A DNA stretch of 64,000 nt from Antrodiella citrinella (GCA_004802725.1 SGPM01000029.1:1-64000); one strand, 5' to 3'. Counted from the first letter of the stretch, positions 1 through 12,346 are shown. Translations and numbers: made by a program. Notes: generated by a model not told the origin, from the sequence alone.

Positions 1-343
1 CGCAAAACATTCTATTTGCCTGAAAGCTTACCTTTCGAAGAATGATCATGCATGGTCATAAGAGGGTTACAAGAGGGTTCTACGTTGGTAGTATCGTATA
101 ACAAAGACCTTGAAAGATTTCGACATTCATGACAATTTCATGAGATTATGACCGGGTTATACACGATTTTGACCCGTTATAACCACCTAAATTTTCTGTC
201 CTCTTTTTGCGATGGTGAAGAGCGTGTGGCGGCTACCGATCACCTATTATGGGCGCCAACGTAACCCAGCTACCGCTATCACAGGTCGCGTCTTTCACGT
301 TTCTTGTTTCTTGTGTTCACCTCTGTCCCGGGTTCACCGACAA
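1..343. other. 5' flank of the FHIP gene
   Basis: No gene is supported here. The stretch is fairly AT-rich and carries a short direct repeat (agagggtt) near position 60-80. It presumably holds the promoter and 5' UTR of the gene that starts at 344. The possible 3' end of a gene lying left of the window cannot be judged. Confidence 0.4.
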
Positions 344-3300
344 ATGGACTACTTTTCAAAATTCCTGAGGACGGGTGGACAGGCACCTCCCAAAGTAGAG
401 GTCAGTCGTCCCAAGATTTGGAGCGGGTCAAACACAAGTTCATCCCATTCAACAGCAAGTCGATCATGCGCTCGAATTTCACAAGTCATGGACCCATGTC
501 AAGGTGAATAGTGTATTCGGATGTGCTTGTAACATTGCGCTAACTTTCTCGCAGAACACACTCACACATCCAGACGAGCGACAGCTAACTCGAGGTATCA
601 AGTCAACGGATGTCCCAACTCAGTTACGGTCCATGGTCGACGCATTAGTATGGGAATCCACAAGAACTGAAGAAGGGTAGGCATCGGTTCCGTTCAAACC
701 AAACCGTAAGGCAGATGACGATCAAGTTGATTGATTGTAGTGGAACCGGTGCTTGTCTTGAATATCTCTTGAAGAATGGTGACAACAGATCTTTTGCTTC
801 CCATTTTCCTCTATTCATGCGCCTTGTCCCAGATGTACTAGGATCCCTTGTGAGGCTCAGTGAAACGGACCGACCCTCTGGAATTCAAGCCGAAGTCCTG
901 CGTGCTGTGCAGAATATGGTGGTCCTAATGGACGAGCAGTTCCTTGTTCATTCTGCGGTGCATAAGGCAGTCCTACGATTACTGCGTGGTTGCGTGGGTG
1001 ATGATATCCAAGAGCAGTTGGATGGTCGGAATCGAATTATGGGAGCTGCAGGCACCGTCACTCGAAGCCAGCCTTCGGAGTACGAAGAAGATCGTATGTA
1101 CTGTTTTATTCTATTGCTTCGCGTGTTGACGCGTTATTTCAGTTGTCAATCTGCTATGCATACTTTGCAGTCGAATACGGAACTATCGAGAGTTGTTGAT
1201 GATATTCTTTCATGACAAGCAGTGGTACAAACCAGAACCACTGTTCTCTGTGGAGGAGGAAGATGAGGAGGAGGAAGAAGAAGCAGAGGAGGAGGAAGAA
1301 GCCGAGAAGGAGGAAGAAGCCGAGAAGGAGGATGTTGCGAATGTTATCAAACAGGTTCCCGTGGAGGACACAGGTCCTGCTGGGCCGGATGTGCCAGGAC
1401 CACAGGATCGCGTACCCTCGCCAACACTCTCGGAGCGAACAGTGAAGTCAGGACCGCTGTCCGAATCATCCGAGATTCCGTCTTCAACTACGACAAAGAA
1501 GCCCGAGTACGAGTTTCTGCTTTTTAACTACCTGCTCCGTTTCGTTCACCGAGAGGGCCAGATCGGTGATTTTGCGCGCGCAGGACTTCTCTTCCTCATG
1601 GATGTGGCTATGTCTCCTGTGGAAACTTTCCAGAGGACAGAAGATCTATCTAGCTCTACGTCTACAGCATCGTCTGCGGAAGCCGACCCCAACACGGATG
1701 CTGCCCTAGCGTTGGCAGAGTACATATTGGATGGCGATTTCTCTGAAGTCCTTGCTGCGGGTCTGGCTGCTGTGTACTCGGTCTTGCCTACCAAACTCGA
1801 AATATCTCCTCCTGCGAAAACCGAAGCCAAGTCAGGAAGCACCATGGTTCTGGGAAAGTCGGGTGGAGGCGCACCAGACGACGCTGAAGCACAGGAAGTT
1901 GATCGTCCTATGGGTCTGGAAGAATCCTCAAGTAGTGATTTCAAATCCAGACTGGACCACTTTCTGAAACTACTCGAGTTCTTGCAGGACGTTCTTCGTC
2001 GTAACGTCACGCCGGAGTATCCAGACGATGGACTTGACCCATCTGCCTTCGTTGGCTCTGCCATTGCACAATCTATTTTGAGCGCAGTCCGACGAGTCTT
2101 CTTCGAAAACGTGTTGTACCCATCCGTCTTGGAGTGCTCTGATTCGGACGGCAGTGCTGTCGCCGTCATGTCCTACGTCGAAATTTCTCTTCGGACCCTC
2201 GGTGTCGGTCAGTTAGGAGACCTACTTGTGGATTTCCTCATGAGCGAGGACAACACTGAGGATCTCACTCTCTCGCGCATGCGACCACATTCCCTTCTGA
2301 ACTTGAATGGCCCACCACCAGCGAAATCGACACGTCCAGACAGGGCCTCCAGGATTAGGAGGAGAAAGAGTACAGCAATGGTGCTCCTGGAGATGGAAGT
2401 TCCGGACTCGAGGCGACCGTCGGGGTACTTCACATCGATGGGTCGATTCACTCTCAAGGATCTGCTGCTAAGCAGCCTGAGATCCAAATCCCATCCGACG
2501 ACCACAGCTTCTCTGCAACTCTTAGACACTCTAATGCAGATGTACTGCAGAGTGTGCGTGGAAAGACTGCTGTTGGTGATACCGGATCTCTACGCCACCA
2601 GCTATCCATACCCTCTTCCCCTTCCTGCCGCGTCTTCTCCTACTCTTCCAGGTGCGAAGGACGAGGACGAAGAAGCGTTTGTATATTCTGGCGCAGACGA
2701 TACCACCGTCCCTCTGCCGCCATCCATCCTCCCCACATTCCCGATACCAGATACCACCTATTATACCCACGAGCGAGAGATGGGGCTTTATCTTACGCTC
2801 GTTTCCAGGGTCGACCCTAACCATGCAGAGGACGCCTTCAGTACTGGGTACGACCACTACCTTCGAGACGCCCTCCTCACGATCCAGAGTCAGGATTGCT
2901 CACTATGGGATGTTGAGCCTGAAGAACGGGCGAAAGCGAAACACAGGCTAAATCCTAACGACCCCGTTCTGTCATCAGTGCTCGAGAGTTTGCGGAGATT
3001 CTTTTCCAATACTCCAGAACTCAACATGGCTTTAACTGGTGTACTCGCTACTTTGGCAGTGTGCCCTGACCGGTCGCTGGCTGGCTGGCTGACGTTCATA
3101 CCAAAAGATCCCGGCTTTGACTCTCTATCCCAAGAGCTTCCCTATGATATGGCGCTGGCACGAGACGACGGCGATGATCGCTCAATCGACTTCGCAGTCG
3201 AGGACAAACTGCTGTCAGAGTCCCATTCCCTCCCGGCGACGAGCCTTGACGAACAATCAAGACCCGTCGTCCACTCCATCTTCCATGGCCTCGTTTCCCA

Positions 3301-3949
3301 GCTAGAACGTTATCGGCAAATGGTAGACGACTTCGACAAGTATCTACTGGAGCGGCGACAGGGTCTGCTCTTCAATGAGAACTTGACGGATGCGCTCACG
3401 CTAGCGTTGGAGCTGGACGGGACGGTGTCGCCCAGATCATCGACACCGTCTGGAGTCGCATCCCCGGCCCCCTCAGAACCCTCCACACCGAAAGCTAAAA
3501 ACAAAGTCAAGGCTACGTCGTCTTTCGTATCTTTTCTGACGCCGAAGAAGAGCAAGACTGCCAAGGCAACGCAAGAACCCGCAACGCAATCCAAAACTCA
3601 CAAGGCGTTGGACGCCAGTCCGTTCGGGCCTCATTACCAGCGGACGAACGCGATTGCCGTCGAGCCTTTCCTTGCTCCTGCGCCCTCGTCTGGCCCTTGG
3701 ACGCCGGCAAAGCCGAAGTCTTGGAATACGGTGGAGGACGATGTTTTCACGTCTTCCACACAGTGGGGCGGCGAGTCTGCGCCTCCGGAATCTGACAGTC
3801 GTGAGGAGGTGGCTCCGGAGAAGATCGCTACAGTCACGCTATCCCGTTTGCTGGACAATGTGGTGATTTTAGAGGAGTCGATCAAGGAGCTGGTGGCTAT
3901 TATACATGCTCGGAGGAGTTTGGGAATTGATGCCATACGATATCTGTAG
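344..3949 (+). CDS. FHIP / RAI16-like protein (FTS-Hook-interacting protein)
   Basis: Likely subunit of the FTS-Hook-FHIP complex, which links cargo such as early endosomes to dynein (family knowledge). Exons: 344-394, 456-503, 555-676, 741-1093, 1143-3949; joined they give 1126 residues without a stop. The clearest family signal is the hydrophobic block FNYLLRFVHREGQIGDFAR, at about residues 320-340, followed by an FFxNVLYP-like segment. A strongly acidic Glu tract (about residues 228-255) and a Ser/Pro-rich C-terminal third (from about residue 850) interrupt the helical core and are probably disordered. The start is the first ATG in frame with exon 2; in-frame QVDHALEFHKSWTHVK after intron 1 supports it. 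The gene converges on the J-protein gene, with 135 nt between stop codons. Confidence 0.85.
1251..1332 (+). repeat. Imperfect GAG/GAA trinucleotide repeat (poly-Glu tract)
   Basis: Interrupted GAGGAGGAAGAAGCC-like units inside exon 5 of the FHIP gene encode an almost pure Glu/Ala/Lys segment. Such tracts commonly change length between strains. Reading frame is kept throughout. Confidence 0.8.
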
Positions 3950-4084
3950 GCGATGCCATTCTACATATGACCTTGACAAAAATGTAGCGGATTGGAGACT
4001 ATATGTTATTACAGTGGAAGATGCACGAAGATGCAAGAATACATAGAAAATGGAAAACAAGAAATATCCCAACAGAATGAACAG

Positions 4085-5184
4085 TTACTTCCTCTTTGCC
4101 CGCGTAGACGACTTACTCGACGACGATAGAGGTTTCTTCTGTCCGAACATCTTCTCCTGCAATGCCTTGAATTCTTCCTCTGAAATATCAGGCACCTCCA
4201 CTTCAGCTTTCTTAGACCTCTTCGGTGGTGAATCGTCCTCGTCATCTTCATCCTTCGCACGTTTCTTTCCTTTCCCCTTTCCTTTGCTAGGTTTCTCTGC
4301 GTCTGCATACTTCGACATGAGGCTGTCCAGGATGCCCTCCCGACCTGCCTTGCGCTTGAGAATGACGGCTTGTAACGCGGCAAGATCGTCGTCTTCATCC
4401 TGAGTCTTGGCCTTTCCTTTCCCCTTCGTCTTCCTTGGTCCCGATTTCCCACTCCCGTAGAACTCGTCCCAAACACCCAACTCCTTTGCCAATTCCTCCG
4501 CTTCACCCGCCTCCTTGTCCGCTTGTTTCTTGCGCACAAGCTTTGCCTTCTCATCCTTGGTGCTCGTTTCCCATTGCGGTAGTAACGGAAGGTCACCGTT
4601 CTTTATGAGGTCGGTAATGATGATCATGAAGCGTGCCTCGTCCTCGAACGTCGAGTGCGGTACGTGCTGCATGACTCCGTCAATGGAACCGTCTTGTTCC
4701 GCGTACGCATTCTTCAAGTCCTCGAGTTCCTCCTCGGAACCTGTTCTCAGAATAAGCACAGATAGGAGACAGCAGCAGTAACGACGTATGTACCTTGATA
4801 CTCTTTCTTCAATTCGTCGAGCTTATTCTTCGTCACTTGATCGAACAAGTCCTCGAAATACGCCTCCCAACCTCCTTCACCGGGCTCAAGCTCTGTCCCC
4901 TCGTCCGTCCTGCCCGTCTTGTCATACCTCTCCCGTCGCTTCACATCCGACAAGACAGAGAACGCGAAGCCGACTTGCTGGAACTTGAGTGACGCGTCAG
5001 CCTTTGCAGACTCCGACGCTGTGGCGTGTTTGTCTGGGTGGTGGAGCAATGCGAGTTTGCGATATGCTTTCTTTATCTCGTCTGGCGTGGCGGACGATGT
5101 CAGAGACAATATGGCATAGAGATCAACATCCTCTGGCTCTACGTCGGGAAAGAATTGGGCAATGGGGTCTGGTCGGTCGTCCAT
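4085..5184 (-). CDS. DNAJC9-like J-domain protein
   Basis: J-domain co-chaperone; DNAJC9-type proteins stimulate HSP70 and bind histone H3-H4 (family knowledge). Exons on the minus strand are 5184-4794 and 4740-4085, joined by a 53 nt intron with donor gtacat; 348 residues. The J domain spans about residues 20-90, with the HPD motif at residues 49-51 inside LLHHPDKHA. After it comes the DNAJC9-typical segment KKEYQGSEEELEDLK, which is split by the intron. A basic/acidic low-complexity tail rich in KGKGK and DEDD fills the C-terminal half and suggests a nuclear location. An upstream in-frame ATG at 5235 would add 17 residues; 5184 is preferred because the added part is unconserved-looking. The 3' end faces the FHIP gene. 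Confidence 0.88.
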
Positions 5185-5488
5185 CGCGTCAGCGCAGTAA
5201 GCAAATGAGCTTTGGTAGGAAAGCAGAGGTGACAACGAAGCGCCCAGACGCGTCGCACGTCTGAATCACGTGCATTCAACATATCTTGTCCTTGGCTTGT
5301 GTGTTGGGACTCTTGGCGACAACTTGGCGGTGATTTTGTACTTGTGCCTTGCTCGGACAAATTACGGTGACACGGGGAAAGTAGAATGCAGTGGCAGATA
5401 CGAACAAAGCACTGGCAGAAAGGGTGCGCATCTTTTACTACTTATACCCTCATCTCCATTCTCCAAGACTCTTCAAGTTACAGCCGGT

Positions 5489-6378
5489 ATGCTGCTCACA
5501 CTCGTTTATCTGCTCGTTCTTTCTGCACAGGTGGTTCGTGGCCAGGTTGTGGTCAATGGACAAATCTTCACAAGAGGTCTTGCGATAATTGACTCTCCCG
5601 CACCTGGGACGTGAGCGACGTGCCCCTACTCCGATTTGCTTTGAGCTGACAGCTCTATTCGCAGTCCCCTGCATGCCGGGTCTACCGCCGCCATTGCGAT
5701 CGACGTCAGTACGGTTGTGTGAGTTGAATGATATTGACTCATAACACTTCTCTGTCGCAGGTGTCTGGCGATGGCCACCTCACTCCCGACGCACTGTACA
5801 CAAACTCAGGATCGTCTACACACTTTACGAGCCTTGAGATTTATCTCACATCCCCCGCCCTCAACGTGACGGTGTCCCAAGGCCCTGGTCTCCTGCAGCA
5901 GGAGTCGGGAAGCACGGTGAAGCACATAACCTGGTTGATCGACAACTGTGTACCATCCGGGAACTACAACGTGAGTGCTGTGCATTTTGTGATGCATAGC
6001 GACGTAACTAACACGCTTTGCAGCTCACATTCTACGAGGGCTCGTTCATCCAAAGCACACCTTACTTTACAATCACTCCCCTTCCGTACGTCTGCTGATC
6101 TTGCGGTCTGTCAATTTTGTTCCTCACAATCTATCAGTGTCTCTGTCCAAAATACCAATCCCACTGGCGCATGCGCGAATGGAACGAATGCCGTGCAGAC
6201 TGTCCCTCAGGCATCCACGTCTTTGCTCACGAGTCCTTGGCTCGACCAGACGCAAACCTCCATCGTGCCTTTCCCCTCCGCCACTGCTAGCAACGCGTTC
6301 AATCCTCATGTTATGAGTTCTGTGCGGGAGGTGTTGTTATTGGCCGGTGCTGCGGCATACTTAACGTATTGGGTGTAG
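5489..6378 (+). CDS. Small secreted, probably GPI-anchored protein of unknown function
   Basis: Exons 5489-5610, 5665-5704, 5761-5970, 6024-6085 and 6138-6378 give 224 residues. A hydrophobic signal peptide occupies residues 1-18 and a hydrophobic C-terminal tail (VLLLAGAAAYLTYWV) follows a Ser/Thr-rich region, the layout of a GPI-anchored cell-surface protein. The core has the pattern IFTRGLAIIDSPAPGTPLHAG, then SGDGHL, SLEIYL and QESGSTVKHITW, which resembles a widespread but uncharacterised Agaricomycete secreted family. Cysteines are few. The second intron uses a gtcagt donor. Function is not inferred beyond surface or secreted location. Confidence 0.75.
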
Positions 6379-6757
6379 ATATGTTGGATATACATACGGG
6401 ACGCAAGGCGTACGACAACAAAACCGTTGCATTGCATTGCACTCACCAGCGATGGAATGCACAAGATGGTCGAGTAGGAAGTGTCCGAAGTGAATGCACA
6501 GCACGTCATATCGAACTGGTAAGTATAAAATTAAGCAAAGTCCGTTCGCGTTAAGTATGAGGCGTTAGAAGTGGGAGAAATGGCTAGTAAACAACCAGGA
6601 AGTCGTAGCAGGGGCGTTACAAACAAGTAAGTGCAAAGACCTTCCACACCGTACACCACAACTTCCTGTATCACTGATACACCATTGCACGTGGGTGCCG
6701 GGACCTAGAAACCTGAAGGAGAGATGGGAAAGAAGATATCGCTAGCAGAGTGGGGGG
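6379..6757. other. Convergent 3' intergenic region
   Basis: Lies between the stop codons of the secreted-protein gene (+) and the UPF0658 gene (-). It should carry both 3' UTRs. I see no coding potential or repeat. Confidence 0.5.
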
Positions 6758-8834
6758 TCATTCTATTGATATACGCGGTTCCAGTTGGCCACCGTTGAGA
6801 TATGAAGACTGTCTTTCAGACATGTTTCCCTCGCCTGGTGAAGGGAGGGGGGTATGTGAGTACTTTTTGGTTGCTGCTGTTACATCTAGAACCATAATCA
6901 CCAAATAAGTCTTCTTTGTATGAATTGGCAACTGGCCGGTAAGACTGACCATGTTGCTTCGATTTCGAGAGACCCTTGTCAAAGTCCGTGAAACATCGAA
7001 CCCCAATAGCGAATGTGGTGAGCAGGAGTAGAAAGGCAACAATGGCTGAGATAATGAACGGTCATAAGAAAGAGGCATGATTAGCGTGCACTGAGACGTA
7101 CTGAAAATAGTGAGCGTAGCTCGTGTTGACTCGTATTGGAACGCGGAAGCAGGTTCGTAGAATCGCACAAGCTTGTAGACTAGATCAAAACGTCAATAAC
7201 CGCAGAGGTTTATTCTTTACATGATACTCACTGACTGTAGGAGAAAGTTAGCGCATGACTCTGACGGAATGATAGATTCACTCACAGTAGGTTTCAGCAG
7301 CCAACATGATCACAAGACATATTGACATGAGCCTACAAGAGCTATCAGCACAACTGCTCAGTATGTTGCACCTAGACACGCACCATTTGATCTCTCGTTG
7401 TACAGCATAGCCGCACGCAATGAGTAGGAACAACACAACGGGGATCGCAGCGATTGTCAATCCGAACTCAGCGGTGCTTGCGGCAAGCACGACGATAAGC
7501 AATTGCATCGTGACTCCAGCGAAGCAGAAGAAGTCGAACTTGAGCAAACATATCAGGATCTGGTAGTATTGGTACATCGCTGCAGTTGACCATGATGAAT
7601 CAGCCAACGTCTCGAAAACAAGTAGTGATACCCACTCTTGAAGGCTGGATTTGCTCCCACGACATGGAAGATGGCCCAACTGAGCAACATCGCTCAGTTG
7701 ACAGACATGATACGGACCAGGTCGAGATAACTCACCCGAACTCGAAATAAAGCTGTCGCACCCAGAACAACATGACAGCCAATGATGCAGCAATGATGCA
7801 GGGCGATACGATGAGGAAGGGGAGGACTTTCCGCCACAACGTACCAGGACCATCGCCGTTCTGAGTAAGATAAGTTAACTTCAGTCCACCATGATAGATG
7901 ACACAAAATAACTCACAATGAAATCAGTAGTCCCCGGCATCTGGACCAAGGCAGTCCTGGTCTCATGTATTTGCAGAGCAGCAAATACGATGAGGGCGCT
8001 GTGGAACGCTATAAGAGGGAATGAGTAGATAGAACATCGACGAGGAAATTTCGACATACCCAGGATTCCAATCAGTTGAATGACATTCCGCAGTCGTAGA
8101 GCATCGAATGCCATGAGAAGTTCGAAGATCCTACAGAGGGTCAGAGACCACCACAAGCGTCGTATATGTGCTTGAGACTCACTCTGCGAGGGCGAATAAT
8201 GCGAGATAGCATGGTAACGTCTGAGCAAGAATGTTGAGTGGATATGCGTAAGTGACCACTAAGACAACCCGACGTACCTTGTACCGTTGCGTATCAAACG
8301 TTACATGATCTGCTACCTATATTTCCCATATCGTCAGAAATGTTGAAGTGTGCGCCGGGACAAGAACCTTGACGTACGAAGGCGAACGTGACAGCAACCA
8401 TGGTCAACACGACAATACCCTCTATACAGATGTCAGTATGGCAAGTGATTAGGTATAAAGTCAAACTCACGAAAAAGAACTACAGTCACGAAAGGGATAA
8501 CGATTATCAGCTCACGGTTGCGGTACGATTATTATACCAACATACTTGTGAGCATGAATGCCCGTTGGGCACGGGTACTGAGGAGGGCTTCGAGAGCCAT
8601 GTTGCGAAGGAAGGTCTGTACGCCTGGCCTACTGCCGGCGACTCGAGAAGTGAACGACGAAGAGGAAGAGGTGGTCGAAGGAGAACGAAGAGGAAGAGAC
8701 AGAGAGGCTGTGGCGAGCTCAAGGGCGAGCTGTGAGCGGGTTTATTCGCGCCTGACGCGATTCACAATGTGTCAGCATAAATGACTCACCGCACCGGATG
8801 CATCTTCCGCCCTCTCTGTTAAACATCTCTTCAT
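6758..8834 (-). CDS. UPF0658 Golgi-apparatus-type multipass membrane protein
   Basis: Sixteen exons on the minus strand: 8834-8790, 8729-8546, 8479-8471, 8421-8378, 8316-8278, 8220-8183, 8130-8060, 8008-7917, 7860-7736, 7679-7636, 7579-7384, 7332-7286, 7234-7232, 7179-7102, 7045-6902, 6834-6758. The joined frame gives 411 residues with seven to eight membrane segments. Recognisable blocks are TLPCYLALFALAEIFEL, AFDALRLRN, GWAIFHVVGANP, MYQYYQILICLLKFDFF and the C-terminal RISIE. Fungal relatives, including S. pombe SPAC23H3.04, are annotated as Golgi membrane proteins of unknown activity. Exon 3 has 9 nt and exon 13 only 3 nt; both are needed to keep frame and family sequence. The first exon and the start at 8834 are the least certain part; an ATG within exon 2 is an alternative. 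Confidence 0.82.
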
Positions 8835-9162
8835 CGTATCTTCAACGACCCATTCACAGCATATACAATCTACTATGTCTACAATATTCCTATGTGCTAT
8901 CCAGATGAACAGACACTGGGGTTCATACAACGTCGACTCCTCCCAGAATAGCCTCCACGCGCTCAGGCTCATAGACACCGGTTTCATATAGCTGCATCAT
9001 GCATCAGCATCGCAATATTTCTACCAAAGAAACATCCAACTTGAGACCCGATAACTGATAATTAGGGTCTATATCGTCATCAGCTATGCATGCAGCAACG
9101 ATGCCCCCGACGACCCGCAGACTGATCCCAGTTGATCATGATACCCGAACCTTTGCTAACCG
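8835..9162 (-). other. Spacer between two minus-strand genes
   Basis: Runs from the 3' end of the SET gene to the start of the UPF0658 gene. An open frame continues upstream of 8834 to an ATG at 8987, so the UPF0658 N-terminus could be 51 residues longer. Otherwise nothing is recognised. Confidence 0.4.
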
Positions 9163-10868
9163 TCAAAATATCTCGCCGGATTCTATGCTCTGTACTACAC
9201 CGTTGGCTACGTCCAGTTCTTCCTGCCAGAGTATTTGGATGTTCGTCTGCATCCAGTGAAACCAGTCTGCCGTCTCGTCCATCCCCGAATCCAACGCCTG
9301 AACGCTCTCCAAGCCGAGCTTCGCTCTCGCAATCAGCTGCTCACAGATGATGACGACACTGCTTCTCCAAGAGCGTTCATTTTCTTCAGATATCTGCTCC
9401 ATCTCGCCTTGTATCACCTTTTTCCAATTTGCATCTGGTTCACTATTGCCCGCAACACTGCAGTGCAAGAGTCGTAAAGCGATGATGAGGCGGTAAGATG
9501 GGTGCGGGGGAGACGGCGACGAATGTAGCGTCCAATCTCTAAAAACCAATTGAAATATATATTAGCTCAGATATACGATAGATGCGATGGGGTGACATGT
9601 ACCCCCAGTAATTCTCTTCCTCAAGCACCTGTTTTATCCAGGTTGCGTTACCCACTTTCTCAAACATGGCCTCCACCAGATCCTGCACGTCGACCTCCCC
9701 ATCAGGATCCCTCTTCTCAAGATTCACAAAGCCATACTCGGTGAATAACGTCCTGTTCGCATGACCACCGTATCGAAGGAAAACTTGTTGACCTGTGAGC
9801 AGCTTATGCTTGTGGTTGGCCTTGAAAGTATAGTCGCCCCCTGACGCGTACGAATGATTGGACGAGCGTAAGACTGGTACGATGTCGGTGTGCTGTGGAG
9901 TGTGGTTTGCGAAGTCGAGCACCGGGCAGAGTGTGACATTCCTCGGAGATGAGACAGAAGGGTCGATTCGATAGTGTATACACCTCGTGTTGACTACCCA
10001 TTCACATCAGTAGCAAGAAAGTCTGTGAAGGAAAACGGGTGATAAGACAGAGTTTTGACGAACCGTTTAGAAATGCCCAGAGGTAATCGAGGATGAGTTC
10101 GTTATTGTCCGGACGGAAACTGCCCAGTCTTAAGCCTCGAGATGCAGTGCCTAGTATAGTAGGTCTATTCCGCTACCATAAGACTCAGATTTAGAAGGGT
10201 TATGTTATAGGCTACCATTGGGACACTCACCACATAGTCGCATATTGTTGCCCAACCATCCCGAACCTTCAGCATCAACTCTTGCAAGCTTCGCTTCACG
10301 CTTGGCGGAAGCACTTGCAGCAGTCGGTCTTCCATCGGGAACCATCTGTCTGGGAACGGAAGGCTCTGCTTTATACTCCAGGTACAGGGATGACTGGAAA
10401 ATTCCTGAGGCATCGTAGAAATGAAAGGACCAAACAATGGGTCTCGAGAGATGCCGTCGTCGTGAGGTTTGTGAAGCAGCAAGTGTAGAGTGATTGTTTG
10501 CCATGGAAGCAGCTCTTGCCCTCCTGGAACGGCAGGGGGGTATAGAGATTTCAAAGTGACGACATTTATCAGTGCACGAGCGGGCACAGTGAACAAGATA
10601 TCATCCTGTCGCGGTCTGCCATTCGACTGGTGGGTGACTGCTTCCAAATAGTCGACGTCCCTTAGGACGAACAAGCCTTTTCCTGCACCTGTAGACAAAT
10701 TTCGCATCAACACGTTGGCAATACGCTGACATTTGGTGGGTGCTTACCAGGAACATCTCGACATTCGACCAGTAGATGCTTTGCATCCACTTTCATCCCA
10801 TGTTTTCCCAGCCATAACAACAAGGATTGCCACAGGTCCTGGTCACGAGAAGGTTCCCCCATGACCAT
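9163..10868 (-). CDS. SET-domain protein methyltransferase (SETD3/RKM-like)
   Basis: Probable protein N-methyltransferase with a split SET domain and a C-terminal RuBisCO-LSMT-like substrate-binding region. Exons: 10868-10748, 10688-10231, 10172-10064, 9993-9603, 9538-9163; 484 residues. Visible motifs are the N-terminal GAGKGLFV (SET-N), VNTRCIHYRID with CPVLDFANH (about residues 230-260, the S-adenosylmethionine-binding NH motif), and GQQVFLRYGGHANRTLFTEY (catalytic Tyr and pseudoknot region). The 3' splice site of intron 2 is uncertain: 10173 keeps the frame, but a better-looking site at about 10150 does not. Intron 3 uses a gttcgt donor. Divergent to the SDR gene across 381 nt. The substrate (histidine or lysine, which protein) cannot be told. 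Confidence 0.78.
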
Positions 10869-11249
10869 TTTTAGCTTTGCGGGGTACGATACGATCTCGG
10901 TTGTGGGGATAGTACTAGGCCTAGTGGCTAGAAAGACTCGCGAGTCGCGGCTGTCCTTGCAACGTCACGTCCCAGGATCCCCTTCTATCGTTTGACGACC
11001 ACGGCTACGGAAGACAGGACCCGTGCGTTTGTGAGCACTCGCGCATGAACGCAGATATACACAATTCAGTAGGCTCATAATTGCAACATAGTAGCATGAC
11101 CCAGTGGGAACTGATCAGATAGCATTCGCCCCGTATAAATAGTGCCTCCTCCACGGTTCTGCAGAACATTAGCTTCCCTCTTTTACCCCGCGACATTCGT
11201 TCGACAAGCCCGTATCACACCTTTGAACGTTCTTCTACATTATCGAGCC
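10869..11249. other. Divergent promoter region, SET gene / SDR gene
   Basis: Separates the SET gene start (10868, -) from the SDR start (11250, +). It contains a TATA element at 11134-11141 for the SDR, and dyad-like CGCGAGTCGCGG near 10940 that could bind a factor. No coding signal. Confidence 0.5.
11134..11141 (+). promoter_or_regulatory. TATA box of the SDR gene
   Basis: tataaata lies 109 nt upstream of the ATG at 11250, a normal spacing for a fungal TATA promoter with a short 5' UTR. Confidence 0.55.
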
Positions 11250-12346
11250 ATGTCCGTATTCAACTCTTCGCGATTGGCAGGCAAGACTGTGCTTGTTACC
11301 GGTGCGAGCGTCGGGATCGGCGCGGTGAGTCCGGAGCTCCGTTATCTGACGCAGAGGTGTCGAGCTCATTATTATTTTGGTAGGCAACGGCGATCCTCTT
11401 CGCAAGGGTAAGTGAACTTTCGTCGTCGCAAAGAAGAGTAGGAGTTGACACGAGTACTTTTTTCAGGCAGGATCGAACGTCATTCTTGCAGCCAGGAGAT
11501 TGGATGCGCTGAAGGCGGTTGCTGAAAAATGTACGGTCGCGCACAAGGAGGGAGGTTCTCAGTCCGGAGGCAGGTTTGCCATCGTACAACTCGATGTTGC
11601 AGACAAGAAGCAAGTCGCTGGCCTATTTGAGCAGATTCCGGAGGATCTCCGACAGGTCGATGTCCTGGGTACGTTTATGAAATATGATTCATGAAGGCCA
11701 TGCCACTGACACTCTCCCTAGTTAACAATGCAGGATTCGTATTGGGTGTAGAGAAAATAGGTGAAATAGCGGACCAGGACATTGAGTCCATGTTTGCCAC
11801 CAACGTCTTCGGTCTGATCTCCGTTACCCAGCTCCTGGTAAAGCGTGAGTCTCAGACTTTCCTCCTCTGTCCGAATGAAACTAAACAACCTCACCAATAG
11901 ACTTCAAGGCCAAGAACTCTGGTCATGTCATCAACATCGGCTCTGTCGCCGGTCGTGAGCCATACGCTGGAGGAGGAATCTATTGCGCGACGAAGCATGC
12001 TGTCAGGTCGTTCACAGGTTCACTAATACGGGAGCTTGTCAACACCAAAATCAGGGTAACTGAAGTTCAGCCTGGTATGGTGGAGACTGAGTTCTCGGTC
12101 GTTCGTTTCCGCGGAGACAAATCCGCTGCGGATAAGGTCTACGAAGGAATTCAGCCTCGTGAGTCCGATATACCTCGTGTTCATGTTAGACGTGCTGATT
12201 CGGATCTCGTAGTGGTCGCTGAGGACATCGCCGAGGAGATTGTATGGACAGCGTCGAGGCCGGCGCACGTTAACGTTGCAGAGCTCTTTGTCATGCCCGT
12301 CAACCAAGCTGCTCCTACTATCAGCTACAGGGAACCGAAGGTGTGA
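11250..12346 (+). CDS. Short-chain dehydrogenase/reductase, YMR226C-like
   Basis: NAD(P)-dependent oxidoreductase of the classical SDR type. Exons 11250-11324, 11384-11407, 11467-11668, 11722-11844, 11901-12158 and 12213-12346 give 271 residues. The cofactor motif TGASVGIG is at residues 17-24, NNAG at about 102-105, catalytic Ser156 in GSVAG, and Tyr169/Lys173 in YCATK. The closest recognised group is the yeast YMR226C / bacterial YdfG family, which oxidises serine and 3-hydroxy acids; TEVQPGMVETEFS is typical of it. Exon 2 is only 24 nt. A TATA promoter suggests regulated expression. Confidence 0.92.

Noticed and set aside
1546..2169. 207-codon minus-strand open frame inside the FHIP exon
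   Set aside because: Antisense shadow of a long coding exon with Ser/Arg-biased composition; the plus-strand frame has family-level conservation.
8388..8784. Plus-strand frames of 88-115 codons at the start of the UPF0658 gene
   Set aside because: They overlap real minus-strand exons and introns; Arg/Glu-rich antisense composition.
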